58,745 bases of DNA from Rhodospirillaceae bacterium (GTDB lineage: Bacteria > Pseudomonadota > Alphaproteobacteria > Thalassobaculales > Thalassobaculaceae), in assembly GCA_002690995.1 (NCBI GenBank), contig NZGS01000154.1, forward strand, positions 2,511-61,255, written 5' to 3'. The position numbers were made by a program, and so were the translations under genes. Of the stretch, positions 18,543 through 27,738 are shown in pieces. The notes under the pieces were generated by a model. It searched no databases. It saw only the letters and a list, made by a program, of their open reading frames with translations, and was not told where the DNA came from. Numbering within the stretch: the stretch's first letter is position 1; every line of letters begins with the position of its first letter.

Positions 18543-20331
18543 CGTCAATTTATTTTTATTCATTTGCATAGTCGTTCACATCGCAACAGATGTAGCCGCA
18601 CAACAAAGCCCTGTATCCCTTTTACCTAAAGCACAAAGAACATTCGAACTCGATAAAAAATTGCCCCAACAAGGACCAGAAATTAAAAGTTCTACTAAGA
18701 GTTCTAATTCGGAAGGCGTAGTCGTTCAGACTAACAGATTAGAAGCCTTAAATTTAGAAACCACTGGAATTTTGAATATCGAAACTGGCGGATTTGATAA
18801 AAATATGTGGAATGGAACAGCTCATCTAAAAGCGGTATCGTTATTGAAAAATTTGCCTTCTAAAATATATTCCAGAAGTTTACAAAATCTACAAAAGCGG
18901 CTTTTACTTACCCGAGCCCGCACTCCTATTCATGAAAAAAATGAAAACAAGAATATTTTTTTGAAGCTTCGGCAGCAGAATCTTTTTAAATGGGGAAAGT
19001 TAGATTACTTCGCGCAAATACAGCAAAATATTCCGCAGTCGCATGATGATGAAGAGTTGGCACAACTTGCGGTTAACGTTTTTTTTCTGAATAATAATCT
19101 GGACGAAGCCTGCGAGCTTACAAAATATTGGTTTGATAAATCTCAGGAAAAGTTTTGGCAGAAAAATCTTATTTTTTGTGACGCAATTAATGGCCTTCGA
19201 GATAATGTTGATTTTGGAATTCAGCTGCTCTCTGAAACAAAGAACACAGCAGATGATAAGTTCATTTCACTTATTAATGTTATTATCGGCGAAGAAGACA
19301 CACCATCAAGTGAAGAAATAGTAGAACTGACTCCAAGAGGTGTTGCAATGCTGAGGTTTAGCCAGCAAACCCTACCTAAGTTAAACTTGGATGCCTTACC
19401 TCCTTGGTTACACGGAATCTATATCAATTCCCCATCAATCCAACAGAAGGATAGATTGAAGCTTGCTCATCACTCTTTTCTGTTAGGGTTAATTGAGGTA
19501 GAAGCGTTAGCAAAACTCTATGAAACGGCTGACATACCCCAAAATGATATTGCGACGGCAGTGACATTGGCAAGTGAAGGCGCTACGCAAATCCCCAACG
19601 CACTTTTGTATCGATTGGTTCTTTCTCAAGAAACTGATTTTGGAAAAGCTCAAGCAATCCATAAAGCAATAGATTTTGCGATACAAGACGGGAATATTTT
19701 TGAGATGGCCAAACTTTATCAAAACCTCCTAAAGCAAATTGTACCTGCCTCCGAGTTAGATTGGTTTGCATGCAAGGCCGCAATGATAAACATGATTAAT
19801 CGAGATTTTATAACTGCGAAACTCTGGTTAGAGATAGCGCAAAAAGAAGGCGTACCAAACGGCCAAAGCCCAATCACTTGGTCAAAACTATGGCCAGTTT
19901 TTTGGTTGTTAAATGAAGATAGGCCAATCGAATTAGATGAACAACAGTTAGAGGGTTGGGCACAAAACTTACTGGCTGAAAACCCTCTGCGAGGAAAAAA
20001 TTATGTAAATCTTACATACCATATCCTAGAGATTTTTGGAGCTAAAATTCCACATGCGAGATGGACTGAATTAGCTGGGAAGGAGATGCGCGTCGAGCAC
20101 GGTTATAGCTTATTCGCCAACAAACAGGCGATAGAACAAGCGTTGGAGGCAAAGCGCACTGCGGAAGCTGCAGCGACTTTATTACTATCTACTGGCAGTT
20201 TAAAAGCATCCGAATTTCAAGACGAAAGCTTACTATTTATTATTTCAACTCTCAATGATCTAGGCCTAAAGCAACAGGCTAAAGGCTTAGCTTTCCAAGT
20301 TTTGATCAAAAAAAATCACCAAATTTGGTAA
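18523..20331 (+). CDS. Exported alpha-helical repeat protein, function unknown
   Basis: A 602-aa protein with a signal peptide (hydrophobic core NLFLFICIVVHIATDVAA). The rest is almost wholly helical, with degenerate TPR/Sel1-like hairpins: Ala/Leu-spaced segments such as ELAQLAVNVFFLNNNLDEAC (about 180), EMAKLYQNLLKQ and AEAAATLLLS. I recognise no catalytic motif. Large periplasmic proteins of this kind are commonly found upstream of xerD in Rhodospirillales, annotated only as hypothetical. A scaffold or assembly role is possible but not shown. It is preceded by the overlapping 45-aa membrane protein and followed after 21 bases by xerD, so all three may be one operon. Confidence 0.8.
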   Translation: MKSLFANVNLFLFICIVVHIATDVAAQQSPVSLLPKAQRTFELDKKLPQQGPEIKSSTKSSNSEGVVVQTNRLEALNLETTGILNIETGGFDKNMWNGTAHLKAVSLLKNLPSKIYSRSLQNLQKRLLLTRARTPIHEKNENKNIFLKLRQQNLFKWGKLDYFAQIQQNIPQSHDDEELAQLAVNVFFLNNNLDEACELTKYWFDKSQEKFWQKNLIFCDAINGLRDNVDFGIQLLSETKNTADDKFISLINVIIGEEDTPSSEEIVELTPRGVAMLRFSQQTLPKLNLDALPPWLHGIYINSPSIQQKDRLKLAHHSFLLGLIEVEALAKLYETADIPQNDIATAVTLASEGATQIPNALLYRLVLSQETDFGKAQAIHKAIDFAIQDGNIFEMAKLYQNLLKQIVPASELDWFACKAAMINMINRDFITAKLWLEIAQKEGVPNGQSPITWSKLWPVFWLLNEDRPIELDEQQLEGWAQNLLAENPLRGKNYVNLTYHILEIFGAKIPHARWTELAGKEMRVEHGYSLFANKQAIEQALEAKRTAEAAATLLLSTGSLKASEFQDESLLFIISTLNDLGLKQQAKGLAFQVLIKKNHQIW

Positions 20332-20352
20332 GTTATTTGGGCTCCTAAATGT

Positions 20353-21270
20353 ATGAGGAATTATAAAAGAAAAAACGTCGAACAATTTTTAGAAATGCTG
20401 ATCGCTGAACGAGGAGCATCTCACAATACATGCATATCTTATCTTAATGATATTACAAATTTCGATAAATTCCTGAGTGGGGCTGAGACAAGTCTTGAAG
20501 CCGCGACGACCGATGATGTAAGGCGTTATTTACAACACCGCAGTGAAGCTGGAGCAAATAACCCCACCATCTCCAGAAACCTGTCAGTGCTGCGACAGTT
20601 TTTTAAGTTCTTACAGAGTGAAAACGTTCGCTTGGACAACCCGGCTCTTAATGTTGATGGTCCAAAGGTATCACGCCCGCTACCAAAAGTGATATCTGAA
20701 GATGATGTCGAAGCTTTACTCAAAGCTGCCCACAAGTCACAAACAGCGGAGGGGATACGACTGACCTGCCTACTTGAAATTGCTTATGCGTCCGGTCTTA
20801 GAGTAACTGAGTTGGTGAGTCTTCCAACTGACTCGCTAAGTTATGCATCAGAAACATTATTGATTTTAGGAAAGGGTGGTAAGGAGCGTCTAGTACCTTT
20901 AACATCTTCCGCAATGAATGCCATCGTTGCTTATGAGAGGGTCAGAAGCAATTTTTTAAAGCGAAATAAAACATCCAACTTTTTGTTTCCGTCACGTTCT
21001 AAACAAGGACATTTAACGCGCCGAAGACTTGGTCAACTTCTGAAAGAACTCGCCATGCAAGCTGGTTTAGATCCAACCTTAATATCTCCTCACGTTTTAC
21101 GGCACGCTTTTGCGTCACATCTCTTAAACCGTGGTGCAGACTTAAGAAGTCTGCAAAAAATGCTGGGCCACTCCGATATTTCTACTACACAAATTTATAC
21201 ACACGTTCAAAAAGAAAGATTGCATGCGGTAGTTTCTTCTTTTCACCCTATGTCTAAAAAGGACTTTTAA
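20353..21270 (+). CDS. xerD: Site-specific tyrosine recombinase XerD
   Basis: A 305-aa tyrosine recombinase of the XerC/XerD type, which resolves chromosome dimers at dif with its partner at FtsK-coated septa. The N-terminal SAM-like core-binding domain (about 1-95) precedes the catalytic domain with R in ASGLRVTELV, K in GKGGKERLVPL, H-x-x-R in HVLRHAFASHLL, H in MLGHSDIST and the nucleophile Tyr in TQIYTHVQ. Placement next to accA fits the alphaproteobacterial xerD rather than xerC or a phage integrase; no attachment site or cargo is near. Confidence 0.93.
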   Translation: MRNYKRKNVEQFLEMLIAERGASHNTCISYLNDITNFDKFLSGAETSLEAATTDDVRRYLQHRSEAGANNPTISRNLSVLRQFFKFLQSENVRLDNPALNVDGPKVSRPLPKVISEDDVEALLKAAHKSQTAEGIRLTCLLEIAYASGLRVTELVSLPTDSLSYASETLLILGKGGKERLVPLTSSAMNAIVAYERVRSNFLKRNKTSNFLFPSRSKQGHLTRRRLGQLLKELAMQAGLDPTLISPHVLRHAFASHLLNRGADLRSLQKMLGHSDISTTQIYTHVQKERLHAVVSSFHPMSKKDF

Positions 21271-21351
21271 GATTTTTTTTAAGAATCTTTTAGCGTATAA
21301 AGAAAAATAAACATGGCAACAAAATCGCCTTTATCCTAGGATTAATTATAA

Positions 21352-22302
21352 TTGTTTCTAGAATTTGAAAAACAAATCGCCGAATTAGAAGGTAAGATAG
21401 AAGAGTTGCGACATCTGTCGGATGGCGGTGATTTAAATATAGCCGCCGAAATAACACGTCTTCAGAAAAAAGCAAACCAGCAATTGAAGGTTACCTACAA
21501 AAAGCTTTCTCCATGGCAAAAAGTTCAGGTTGCACGGCATCCCAACAGACCGCACTTCAAAGATGTACGCAAAAGTTTATTCTCTGGCTTTATTCCTTTA
21601 TCAGGGGATCGTTATTTTGGTGAAGATAAAGCTGTCGTCGCCGGCATTGGGAAATTCAAGGGCCAATCGGTAGTTATAATAGGCACAGAAAAAGGCGACA
21701 GCACTGAAGAAAGGATTGAATCAAACTTCGGAATGGCAAGGCCGGAAGGCTATAGAAAAGCGCAACGTCTGATGGATATAGCCAATCAATTCAACCTTCC
21801 CGTTCTGACTTTCATTGATACAGCCGGTGCCTACCCGGGCATTGGAGCCGAAGAACGAGGTCAAGCGGAAGCAATTGCAAGAACAATAGAAACGAGTTTA
21901 AGTATACGCGTGCCTTCGATTGCTGTCATACTTGGAGAGGGCGGGTCGGGCGGCGCAGTAGCACTAGCAACTGCAAATCAGGTACTAATGCTAGAACATG
22001 CTATTTATTCGGTTATTTCACCCGAGGGTTGTGCTTCAATACTTTGGCGAAGCAGCAACCATGCTGTAGAAGCTGCAAATGCCTTAAAGTTAACCGCACA
22101 AGATCTCCATGCTCTTCGCATTATCGATAACATCATTGAAGAACCGCTAGGAGCAGCACATCGCGATCATTCTATCACTATGGATAATCTCGAAAAAGCA
22201 ATAGAGACGAGCCTGGCGAATTTATGTCGCCAAAGCAGAGATCAACTTTTAGATAATAGAAGGAAAAAGTTTCTGGATATGCATGCTGGGAAGTTAATTT
22301 AG
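21352..22302 (+). CDS. accA: Acetyl-CoA carboxylase carboxyltransferase subunit alpha
   Basis: A 316-aa subunit which with AccD transfers the carboxyl group from biotin to acetyl-CoA, the first committed step of fatty acid synthesis. The conserved GEGGSGGAVALA and SPEGCASILW blocks form the oxyanion hole and active site; GAYPGIGAEERGQAEAIA is also typical. The only suitable start is TTG 21352, which gives the usual beginning (M-F-L-E-F-E-K-Q-I-A); AGGA lies about 9 bases upstream. Its end overlaps the stop of the convergent nitrilase-family gene by 4 bases. Confidence 0.96.
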   Translation: MFLEFEKQIAELEGKIEELRHLSDGGDLNIAAEITRLQKKANQQLKVTYKKLSPWQKVQVARHPNRPHFKDVRKSLFSGFIPLSGDRYFGEDKAVVAGIGKFKGQSVVIIGTEKGDSTEERIESNFGMARPEGYRKAQRLMDIANQFNLPVLTFIDTAGAYPGIGAEERGQAEAIARTIETSLSIRVPSIAVILGEGGSGGAVALATANQVLMLEHAIYSVISPEGCASILWRSSNHAVEAANALKLTAQDLHALRIIDNIIEEPLGAAHRDHSITMDNLEKAIETSLANLCRQSRDQLLDNRRKKFLDMHAGKLI

Positions 22303-23144
22303 AATGTTGGAAACGATTTACTATAATCTCTATCATGTCTTAGCGATGGAATTTTATTTCTAGCCTCGTTGACTAAATTCAGATCTAAGTCAGCTATGAT
22401 AAAGCCAACACCTTTATCAGCATCTGCCAGAACGTTGCCCCATGGATCAATAATTATTGAGTGTCCAAATGTTTTTCGTTCCTGCTCATGTATTCCTGTT
22501 TGAGCTGCAGATACTACAAAGCAGCCATTTTCGATTGCCCTAGCCCGTTGCAAAACGTGCCAGTGGGCTTCTCCAGTAACTTCTGTAAACGCGGATGGAA
22601 TAAAAATTATACTGGCGCCAGCCTTTGCAAGGTCTCGATAAAGTGCGGGGAATCGAATGTCGTAACAAATTGTCAATCCTACCAACCCCCATGGTGTTCT
22701 AGCGAGGCAGGCTGAAGTGCCTGGCTGATAGGTTGCAGACTCCCGGTATGTACTTCCGTCATTAACTTCAACATCGAACATATGGATCTTTGTATATCGC
22801 GCAATTATTTGGCCATCTGGGTTGATTAGAAAACTTCTATTAGCGAGCTTGCTGTCAGAGAGTTTGATAGAGATCGATCCAATAAGTAGCCAAATAGATA
22901 GCTCCTTCGATAAATTTCGAAATTCTCTTAAAACGCTGTGGTCATTTTCTGCTTGTGCTTTATATAAGGCTTTCTCTCTGTTAGGTTCCAACATACCGAC
23001 AACCTCAGGGGTCGTTATCAACTCGGCACCATCTGATTTTGCTTTAAAAATAAGAGAACTAACTTCCTTTATATTTATATTAGGATCCGGTTTTGAATTT
23101 GTTTGAATACATGCAACCCTTAAGTTTGACATTGCATTCGCCAT
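22299..23144 (-). CDS. Carbon-nitrogen hydrolase (nitrilase family, Nit2-like)
   Basis: A 281-aa cytoplasmic amidase of the nitrilase superfamily. The catalytic triad is visible: Glu in TTPEVVG, Lys in RYTKIHMFDVEV and Cys in GLTICYDIRFP. The sequence is closest to Nit1/Nit2-type omega-amidases or deaminated-glutathione amidases, which repair side products such as deaminated glutathione; nearness to glutaredoxin and, elsewhere, glutathione synthesis fits but does not prove this. I use the ATG at 23144; a TTG two codons earlier overlaps the glutaredoxin stop. It belongs to the same transcript as grxC. Confidence 0.9.
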   Translation of the reverse strand: MANAMSNLRVACIQTNSKPDPNINIKEVSSLIFKAKSDGAELITTPEVVGMLEPNREKALYKAQAENDHSVLREFRNLSKELSIWLLIGSISIKLSDSKLANRSFLINPDGQIIARYTKIHMFDVEVNDGSTYRESATYQPGTSACLARTPWGLVGLTICYDIRFPALYRDLAKAGASIIFIPSAFTEVTGEAHWHVLQRARAIENGCFVVSAAQTGIHEQERKTFGHSIIIDPWGNVLADADKGVGFIIADLDLNLVNEARNKIPSLRHDRDYSKSFPTF

Positions 23145-23146
23145 CT

Positions 23147-23410
23147 TCAATCGTCTAGACCAAGCATGGCATCCAGTTCCCCGTTTTGATCAAGGGCTAC
23201 TAACTCATCAGATCCACCTATTCCTTCGCCATCAATAAAAATCTGCGGCACCGTATATCTGCCATCAGATCGGCTTAGCATTTCGCTTTTTAGGTTTGGA
23301 TTGTCGCTAACTTCTATTTCTTTATAGTCAACTCGCTTCTGTTCCAACAATCGTTTTGCTCGGTAACAGAAAGGACACCACACTGAACTATAAATCTCTA
23401 CTATCGCCAC
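23147..23410 (-). CDS. grxC: Glutaredoxin 3
   Basis: An 87-aa dithiol glutaredoxin that reduces disulfides and mixed glutathione disulfides. The active site WCPFCYRAK (CPFC), the cis-Pro in TVPQIFIDG and the GSDEL glutathione-binding end are present. I place the start at GTG 23410, with GGTGGAG ending 6 bases upstream, which yields the normal length; a GTG four codons earlier lies inside that ribosome binding site. In many alphaproteobacteria comF precedes grxC; here it does not, and a CoA-transferase gene is found instead. Confidence 0.95.
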   Translation of the reverse strand: MAIVEIYSSVWCPFCYRAKRLLEQKRVDYKEIEVSDNPNLKSEMLSRSDGRYTVPQIFIDGEGIGGSDELVALDQNGELDAMLGLDD

Positions 23411-23483
23411 GATATGCTCCACCAGAAACGAAACATTTATTTAGTATAAATAGCTTTTCACAACAAATGAACAATCTATTCCA

Positions 23484-24623
23484 TCATTTTAACCAGTCTG
23501 ATAATACTTCCTGATTATGTTCACCAAGTAATGGCGCTCCTTTCCTTATACTGGCTGGGGTCTTTGAGAGTTTTACCGGTACTCCGATAGTTTTTGTTTT
23601 GCCAAGTTTAGAATGCTGGGTTTCTACCACCATTTTTCTGTGTAATGTTTGAGGATCATTAAAAACTTCGACGTGGTTCATTACTGGGCCAGCCGGTATT
23701 CCTTCAGCTTCAAAAGCTTCGCACAATTCCTTGGTTGTGCATTGAATAAAATATTCCCCTAACTCTTCGACCAGCTGCGCATTATTTTCAACACGGTCCG
23801 CCTTAGAACTAAATCTTTCATCATTGAGAAGGTGTTCACAACCTAATATTTTGCACGTACCCCTCCAAAAACTGTCTTGGGCTCCGCCAATCGTCATAAA
23901 ACCATCTGAAGTTGTGAACAATTGGTACGGCGCGCTTCCACGGTGGGCTTGGCCAAGCCTCTCAGGCACCTGCCCCGTAGCAAATACATTAGCTGCTTCA
24001 TACACACCTAAGGAAATACCCGCCTCAAACAGGCTAGTGTCAACATGTTGCCCAAAACCCGTTTGGTCTCTTGCTACGAGAGCCATCAAAATGCCAATAG
24101 CGCCGTTCATACCGCCACAAACATCGGAAACAGGCATTGGAATTCTATAGGGAGGACCCTCTGGAGGACCATTGATGGACATAAGCCCTGACATTCCGCA
24201 AGCAATTAAGTCAAAGCCACCTCGTGGGGAGTAAGGGCCAGTTTGGCCAAAACCTGATATCGAGCAATAAATCAATTTTGAGTTGATAGCGGATACTGTC
24301 TCGTAATCAATGCCTAATCGTTTAGCGGTGCCTGGCTTAAAGTTTTCAATAAGAACATCTGCGACCTCTATCATTTTAAGAACTGTTTTATGGTCTTCAG
24401 CGTTCTTGAGGTCCATAACCATAGACCTTTTATTTCTATTCCAGAGCATAAAGGGTGCACTCTCTCCATCTTGGAAAGGAGGTGTTTTACGCAACTGGTC
24501 CCCACCATTTGGGCTTTCAATCTTAACAACATCGGCACCATGATCAGCCAATATCATTGCACAATACGGCCCAGACAGATGACTGGTTAAATCAAGCACT
24601 TTTATATGCGATAGTGACGTCAT
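23484..24623 (-). CDS. CaiB/BaiF family (class III) CoA-transferase
   Basis: A 379-aa class III CoA-transferase, moving CoA between carboxylic acids through an aspartyl-CoA thioester. Seen are the N-terminal VLDLTSHLSGPYCAMILAD, the KIESPNGGDQLR and NRNKRS blocks, and the catalytic Asp region VSDVCGGMNGAIGI (about 170). Substrate cannot be assigned; many paralogs (succinyl-CoA:mesaconate, formyl-CoA, carnitine) look alike. It follows a 3-hydroxyisobutyrate-dehydrogenase-like gene after 20 bases, so the pair probably serves breakdown of a small organic or branched-chain acid. Confidence 0.92.
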   Translation of the reverse strand: MTSLSHIKVLDLTSHLSGPYCAMILADHGADVVKIESPNGGDQLRKTPPFQDGESAPFMLWNRNKRSMVMDLKNAEDHKTVLKMIEVADVLIENFKPGTAKRLGIDYETVSAINSKLIYCSISGFGQTGPYSPRGGFDLIACGMSGLMSINGPPEGPPYRIPMPVSDVCGGMNGAIGILMALVARDQTGFGQHVDTSLFEAGISLGVYEAANVFATGQVPERLGQAHRGSAPYQLFTTSDGFMTIGGAQDSFWRGTCKILGCEHLLNDERFSSKADRVENNAQLVEELGEYFIQCTTKELCEAFEAEGIPAGPVMNHVEVFNDPQTLHRKMVVETQHSKLGKTKTIGVPVKLSKTPASIRKGAPLLGEHNQEVLSDWLK

Positions 24624-24643
24624 TTTTTTACCTGAATAATTTT

Positions 24644-25534
24644 CTACTTTGACTCTGGTTTAATTACTTTGATTATGCTGGAAGTATCTAAATCTCCAAA
24701 ACCACTGTCAATTAGTTGTTGAAACGCTGCAGTAGCTGCAGCCCCCAGCGGCGTAGACGTTTTTGCATCTTGAGCCGCAGCTTGTGACAATCGCAAATCC
24801 TTCAACATTAATTTCGCCATAAAGCCAGGTTTAAATTTATTGTTAGCTGGCGACGTACTACATACATCAGGCATTGGATTAGACGTTTCAAAAATGTATG
24901 ATCTTCCAGTTGATGTGGAAATAACCTCATACAAAATGTCCGGGGACACACCCAAACGTTCCCCCATTGTCATAGCTTCTGCAGCTGCGAGTGCGTTAAT
25001 TCCAGCTAACATATTGTTACAGATTTTGGTCGCTTGCCCTAGACCTCCAGAACCGCAATGTACAATATTTTTTCCCATACCTTGTAATATCGGCTTGGCC
25101 TTTTCAAAGCTCTCTTTGTCTCCACCGCACATGAAGGTGAGGGTGCCAGCATCTGCACCTATGACACCACCTGACACTGGTGCATCTATCATATTGAAGC
25201 CAGCTGATTTTGCAGCTTCGTGGACCGCTTGAGCTGATCCAACATCTATTGTTGAGGAATCTATCATGACGGTGCCGGGACCTGCTGCTGCCAGGATACC
25301 ATCCGCAAGAAATATCTCTCTGACATTCGAGCCGACCGGGACCATTGTCACTACAAAGTCAACTTCACTGGAAGCCTCTTTGACAGATTTTGTTGCCACA
25401 GCTCCTGCCTGCACTGCAAAATTAATGGCCTCTTCTGAAAGGTCATACACCTTAAGCGAGTGGCCGGCCTTAATAAGATTACGCACCATTGGCCCACCCA
25501 TGTTCCCCAAGCCAATAAAACCAACTTTCGCCAT
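24644..25534 (-). CDS. 3-hydroxyisobutyrate dehydrogenase-like oxidoreductase
   Basis: A 296-aa NAD(P)-dependent beta-hydroxyacid dehydrogenase. The Rossmann motif GFIGLGNMG is at residues 4-12, the substrate loop DAPVSGG at about 118-124, and the catalytic Lys lies in GQATKICNNM (about 170). It resembles MmsB (valine catabolism), but tartronate semialdehyde reductases and related enzymes share these motifs, so the exact substrate is open. The start ATG at 25534 has AGGAGAAAG upstream. It is the first gene of a two-gene unit with the CoA-transferase. The 166 bases before it (25535-25700) are AT-rich and contain no feature I can name. Confidence 0.9.
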   Translation of the reverse strand: MAKVGFIGLGNMGGPMVRNLIKAGHSLKVYDLSEEAINFAVQAGAVATKSVKEASSEVDFVVTMVPVGSNVREIFLADGILAAAGPGTVMIDSSTIDVGSAQAVHEAAKSAGFNMIDAPVSGGVIGADAGTLTFMCGGDKESFEKAKPILQGMGKNIVHCGSGGLGQATKICNNMLAGINALAAAEAMTMGERLGVSPDILYEVISTSTGRSYIFETSNPMPDVCSTSPANNKFKPGFMAKLMLKDLRLSQAAAQDAKTSTPLGAAATAAFQQLIDSGFGDLDTSSIIKVIKPESK

Positions 25535-25700
25535 CACTTTCTCCTAATAAAATTTAACACATGCAAAATACGTTATCCAATCACAGATCACTTTAATTAT
25601 AAAAACCACCAAGACACAATAAATCTAGATAAATAAACTAAAATTACTATATCTTCGTTCACAATCCATTTTGTTTTAATTCTATCCATGGCGTAATTAT

Positions 25701-26576
25701 ATGTCGCACCCTGTCATTTTTGATCGAAACCTCCTAGCAAAAAATAGGTCTAGAGTAGCGGGGTCTTTCCAAAATTTTGATTTTCTCCTAGAGAATGCGC
25801 TGGGACGTTTAACCGATAGGTTACTAGATTTGAGCAGAAGCTTTGAGCTCGTTTTAAATTTAGGTGCCAGGAATGGAATGTTGGAAAAAATCTGGCCTAA
25901 AGAGCTAAAAACGCCAAAGTTTATCCATGCAGATATTTCTGAAAAGATGATTGGTGAAACAGTCAATAATGCAGCAAGGGTGGTATGTGATGAGGAATTT
26001 CTGCCATTCGCACCAAATAGTCTGGATGCCGTAATAAGCTGTCTCTCTTGCCACTGGGCAAATGATCTCCCTGGAGCATTGAAGCAAATCACAGGAACAT
26101 TAAAACCTGATTCGTTATTTTTAGTTTCGATATTAGGTGGTCAAACTTTATTTGAACTCAGAGACGTACTAAGCGCTGCCGAATTAGAATTGAAAGGAGG
26201 CGTAAGCCCAAGAGTTTCACCGTTTGCGACACTTCAAGATTTTGCCCATTTGATGCAACGTGGAGGACTTGCACTTCCGGTCGCCGATACTGACACAGTG
26301 GTTGTCTCTTATAATAATATATTTGAATTGATGCGAGACCTCAGGGGAATGGGTGAAACAAACATCTTAATAGAAAGAAGCCGTATGCCTGCTACTAAAG
26401 CATTCTTTTTACGAGCAAATCAAATCTACCAGGAGCGTTTTGTAGATAGGAAGGGGAAATTAAAAGCCACCTTTGAAATATTTACGGGAACAGCTTGGAC
26501 CCCGCACCCCTCTCAACAAAAACCTTTGCGCCCTGGCTCCGCGAAACTCAGTCTTAAAGAAGCCTTAAACAATTAA
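25701..26576 (+). CDS. NDUFAF5-like SAM-dependent methyltransferase
   Basis: A 291-aa class I SAM-binding protein. The N-terminus (IFDRNLLAKNRSRVAG) and the region LVLNLGARNGML (motif I, G-x-x-x-G variant) followed by AVISCLSCHWANDLPGAL match the BioC/NDUFAF5 group; the RDLRGMGETN block and the C-terminal IFTGTAWTPHPSQQKP segment are diagnostic for the NDUFAF5 branch. The mitochondrial homolog hydroxylates an arginine of complex I subunit NDUFS7, so a role in complex I assembly is likely but inferred. Motif I lacks the usual second Gly of GxGxG. Single gene, with the start at the first ATG. Confidence 0.87.
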   Translation: MSHPVIFDRNLLAKNRSRVAGSFQNFDFLLENALGRLTDRLLDLSRSFELVLNLGARNGMLEKIWPKELKTPKFIHADISEKMIGETVNNAARVVCDEEFLPFAPNSLDAVISCLSCHWANDLPGALKQITGTLKPDSLFLVSILGGQTLFELRDVLSAAELELKGGVSPRVSPFATLQDFAHLMQRGGLALPVADTDTVVVSYNNIFELMRDLRGMGETNILIERSRMPATKAFFLRANQIYQERFVDRKGKLKATFEIFTGTAWTPHPSQQKPLRPGSAKLSLKEALNN

Positions 26577-26598
26577 GTTCAGTCGTTTAGTGAGATCA

Positions 26599-27370
26599 TT
26601 ACTTAACAGCATAAACAATCCACATCGCATGCTTATAATGGTTATAACCTCTTCGATTAGCTTCCACCTTCGGCAGCTCGCAAACGTTCTCACAAGGGTT
26701 GATGATTGAACAACCTTTGAGGAGTTTTTTATACTCTCTTTTTGTAAAAAATGCGTGAGGCCAATGTCTTCAAGGTTTATTTTTTCTTTTATATTTTCTC
26801 GACTCAAAAAAAGCGTGCCAGGTTCTTTTTGGTTCACTTTATGTACTTATTTTTTGTACGTTGTATTTTTTCGATTTAACATATGACCAATAAATAATCT
26901 CCCTGGTTTCAAAAGACGCACGACTTCGGAAAATGCTTTGACCCTTAATTCGCTCGGCAAATGCTAACAAACACAAGACTCAACGATACCGTCAAATTGT
27001 TCGTCGGGGCAGGCTATATCAGATGCACTCCTATAGGTTAAAGTATCTATATTTTTTACTGACCCTTTATGCTTCAGGACTTTTTGGCAAAGAGACGCGC
27101 CTCTTGGGAGATATCATTACCGCTTATTGGTACACCTTGCTCGGCCAGCCAACCAAGATTGGCACCTGCACCACATCCAACCTCAAGAAATTTTAATTTT
27201 CTGCAATCATCTTTAGTAAATCCTTTGGCTCTGAAATGATGCGCAACAGACCTTACAATAGCTTCGACAGGATCAGTATTATATGCTCCTTGCTCTATTT
27301 GGTAAGCAAAAGATATATTCTACAGTCGCTCCATCGAGCTTTTTTTTAAATTGTCTGCAGTATCAAGCAT
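26599..27370 (-). pseudogene. Decayed class I SAM methyltransferase (surface-glycan type)
   Basis: No intact frame exists, but three frames read in turn give one continuous methyltransferase. From the ATG at 27370: TAG stop at 27322-27320; then AYQIEQGAYNTDPVEAIV and the SAM-binding motif FLEVGCGAGANLGWLAEQG; a one-base loss in an A-run (27081-27085) leading to TGA at 27076; then DEQFDGIVES, a TAG at 26966 where such proteins have HLP following, LLKPGRLFIGHM, a TAA at 26849; a one-base loss in a T-run (26746-26751); and a C-terminus ending KHAMWIVYAVK at the TAA 26601-26599. Restoring the two bases gives exactly 258 codons. It starts 5 bases after the 120-aa gene, so it was the last gene of the nucleotide-sugar operon. 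The homopolymer losses could be sequencing errors, the three stops are harder to explain that way. Confidence 0.88.
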
Positions 27371-27375
27371 TATTT

Positions 27376-27738
27376 TTACGCATGATTTGTAGAAATGATA
27401 TCATCATCTAGCCACATTATTATCGTCATTTTCTGTTGATCTAAATAATTTTGGTAACTTAGCATTTTATTTTGATCTACTATGTGGATAAATTTTTTGC
27501 CGGAACTATCAACTAGACAGCATCTATAGCCAAATTTCTTTAAACGACTATTTAAAGATGGGGTAGCATAGTATCCCCAGTCTTTTCTACATATATCAAC
27601 CTCTTTGCCTTCTTCTGCAACCAAAGTGACCTGCTCGTCTGCTTCAAGCATTAAATCCATGACGTGCGATAGCTCGAAAGTTTGCTCTGCATTATTTACT
27701 TCAAATTTTCTAATTGGTTTTATTGTTTTAAAGTTCAT
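27376..27738 (-). CDS. Hypothetical protein of nucleotide-sugar operon
   Basis: A 120-aa soluble protein I do not recognise. It has mixed alpha/beta character, with VTLVAEEGKEVDICRKDWGY (about 37-56), YRCCLVDSSGKKFIHIVD in the middle and a C-terminal acidic WLDDDIIS. No signal peptide or membrane helix. Its ATG overlaps the stop of the cytidylyltransferase as ATGA (27738-27735), and the pseudogene starts 5 bases after it ends. This tight packing says it belongs to the sugar pathway, perhaps as a small accessory or regulatory protein. Since its downstream partner is dead, it may itself be losing function. Confidence 0.7.
   Translation of the reverse strand: MNFKTIKPIRKFEVNNAEQTFELSHVMDLMLEADEQVTLVAEEGKEVDICRKDWGYYATPSLNSRLKKFGYRCCLVDSSGKKFIHIVDQNKMLSYQNYLDQQKMTIIMWLDDDIISTNHA

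Noticed and set aside
26565-26837. A 90-codon open frame on the minus strand after the NDUFAF5-like gene
   Set aside because: Its N-terminal half is the decayed methyltransferase read in frame, and past the T-run (26746-26751) the real C-terminus is in another frame. It is a fragment, not a gene.
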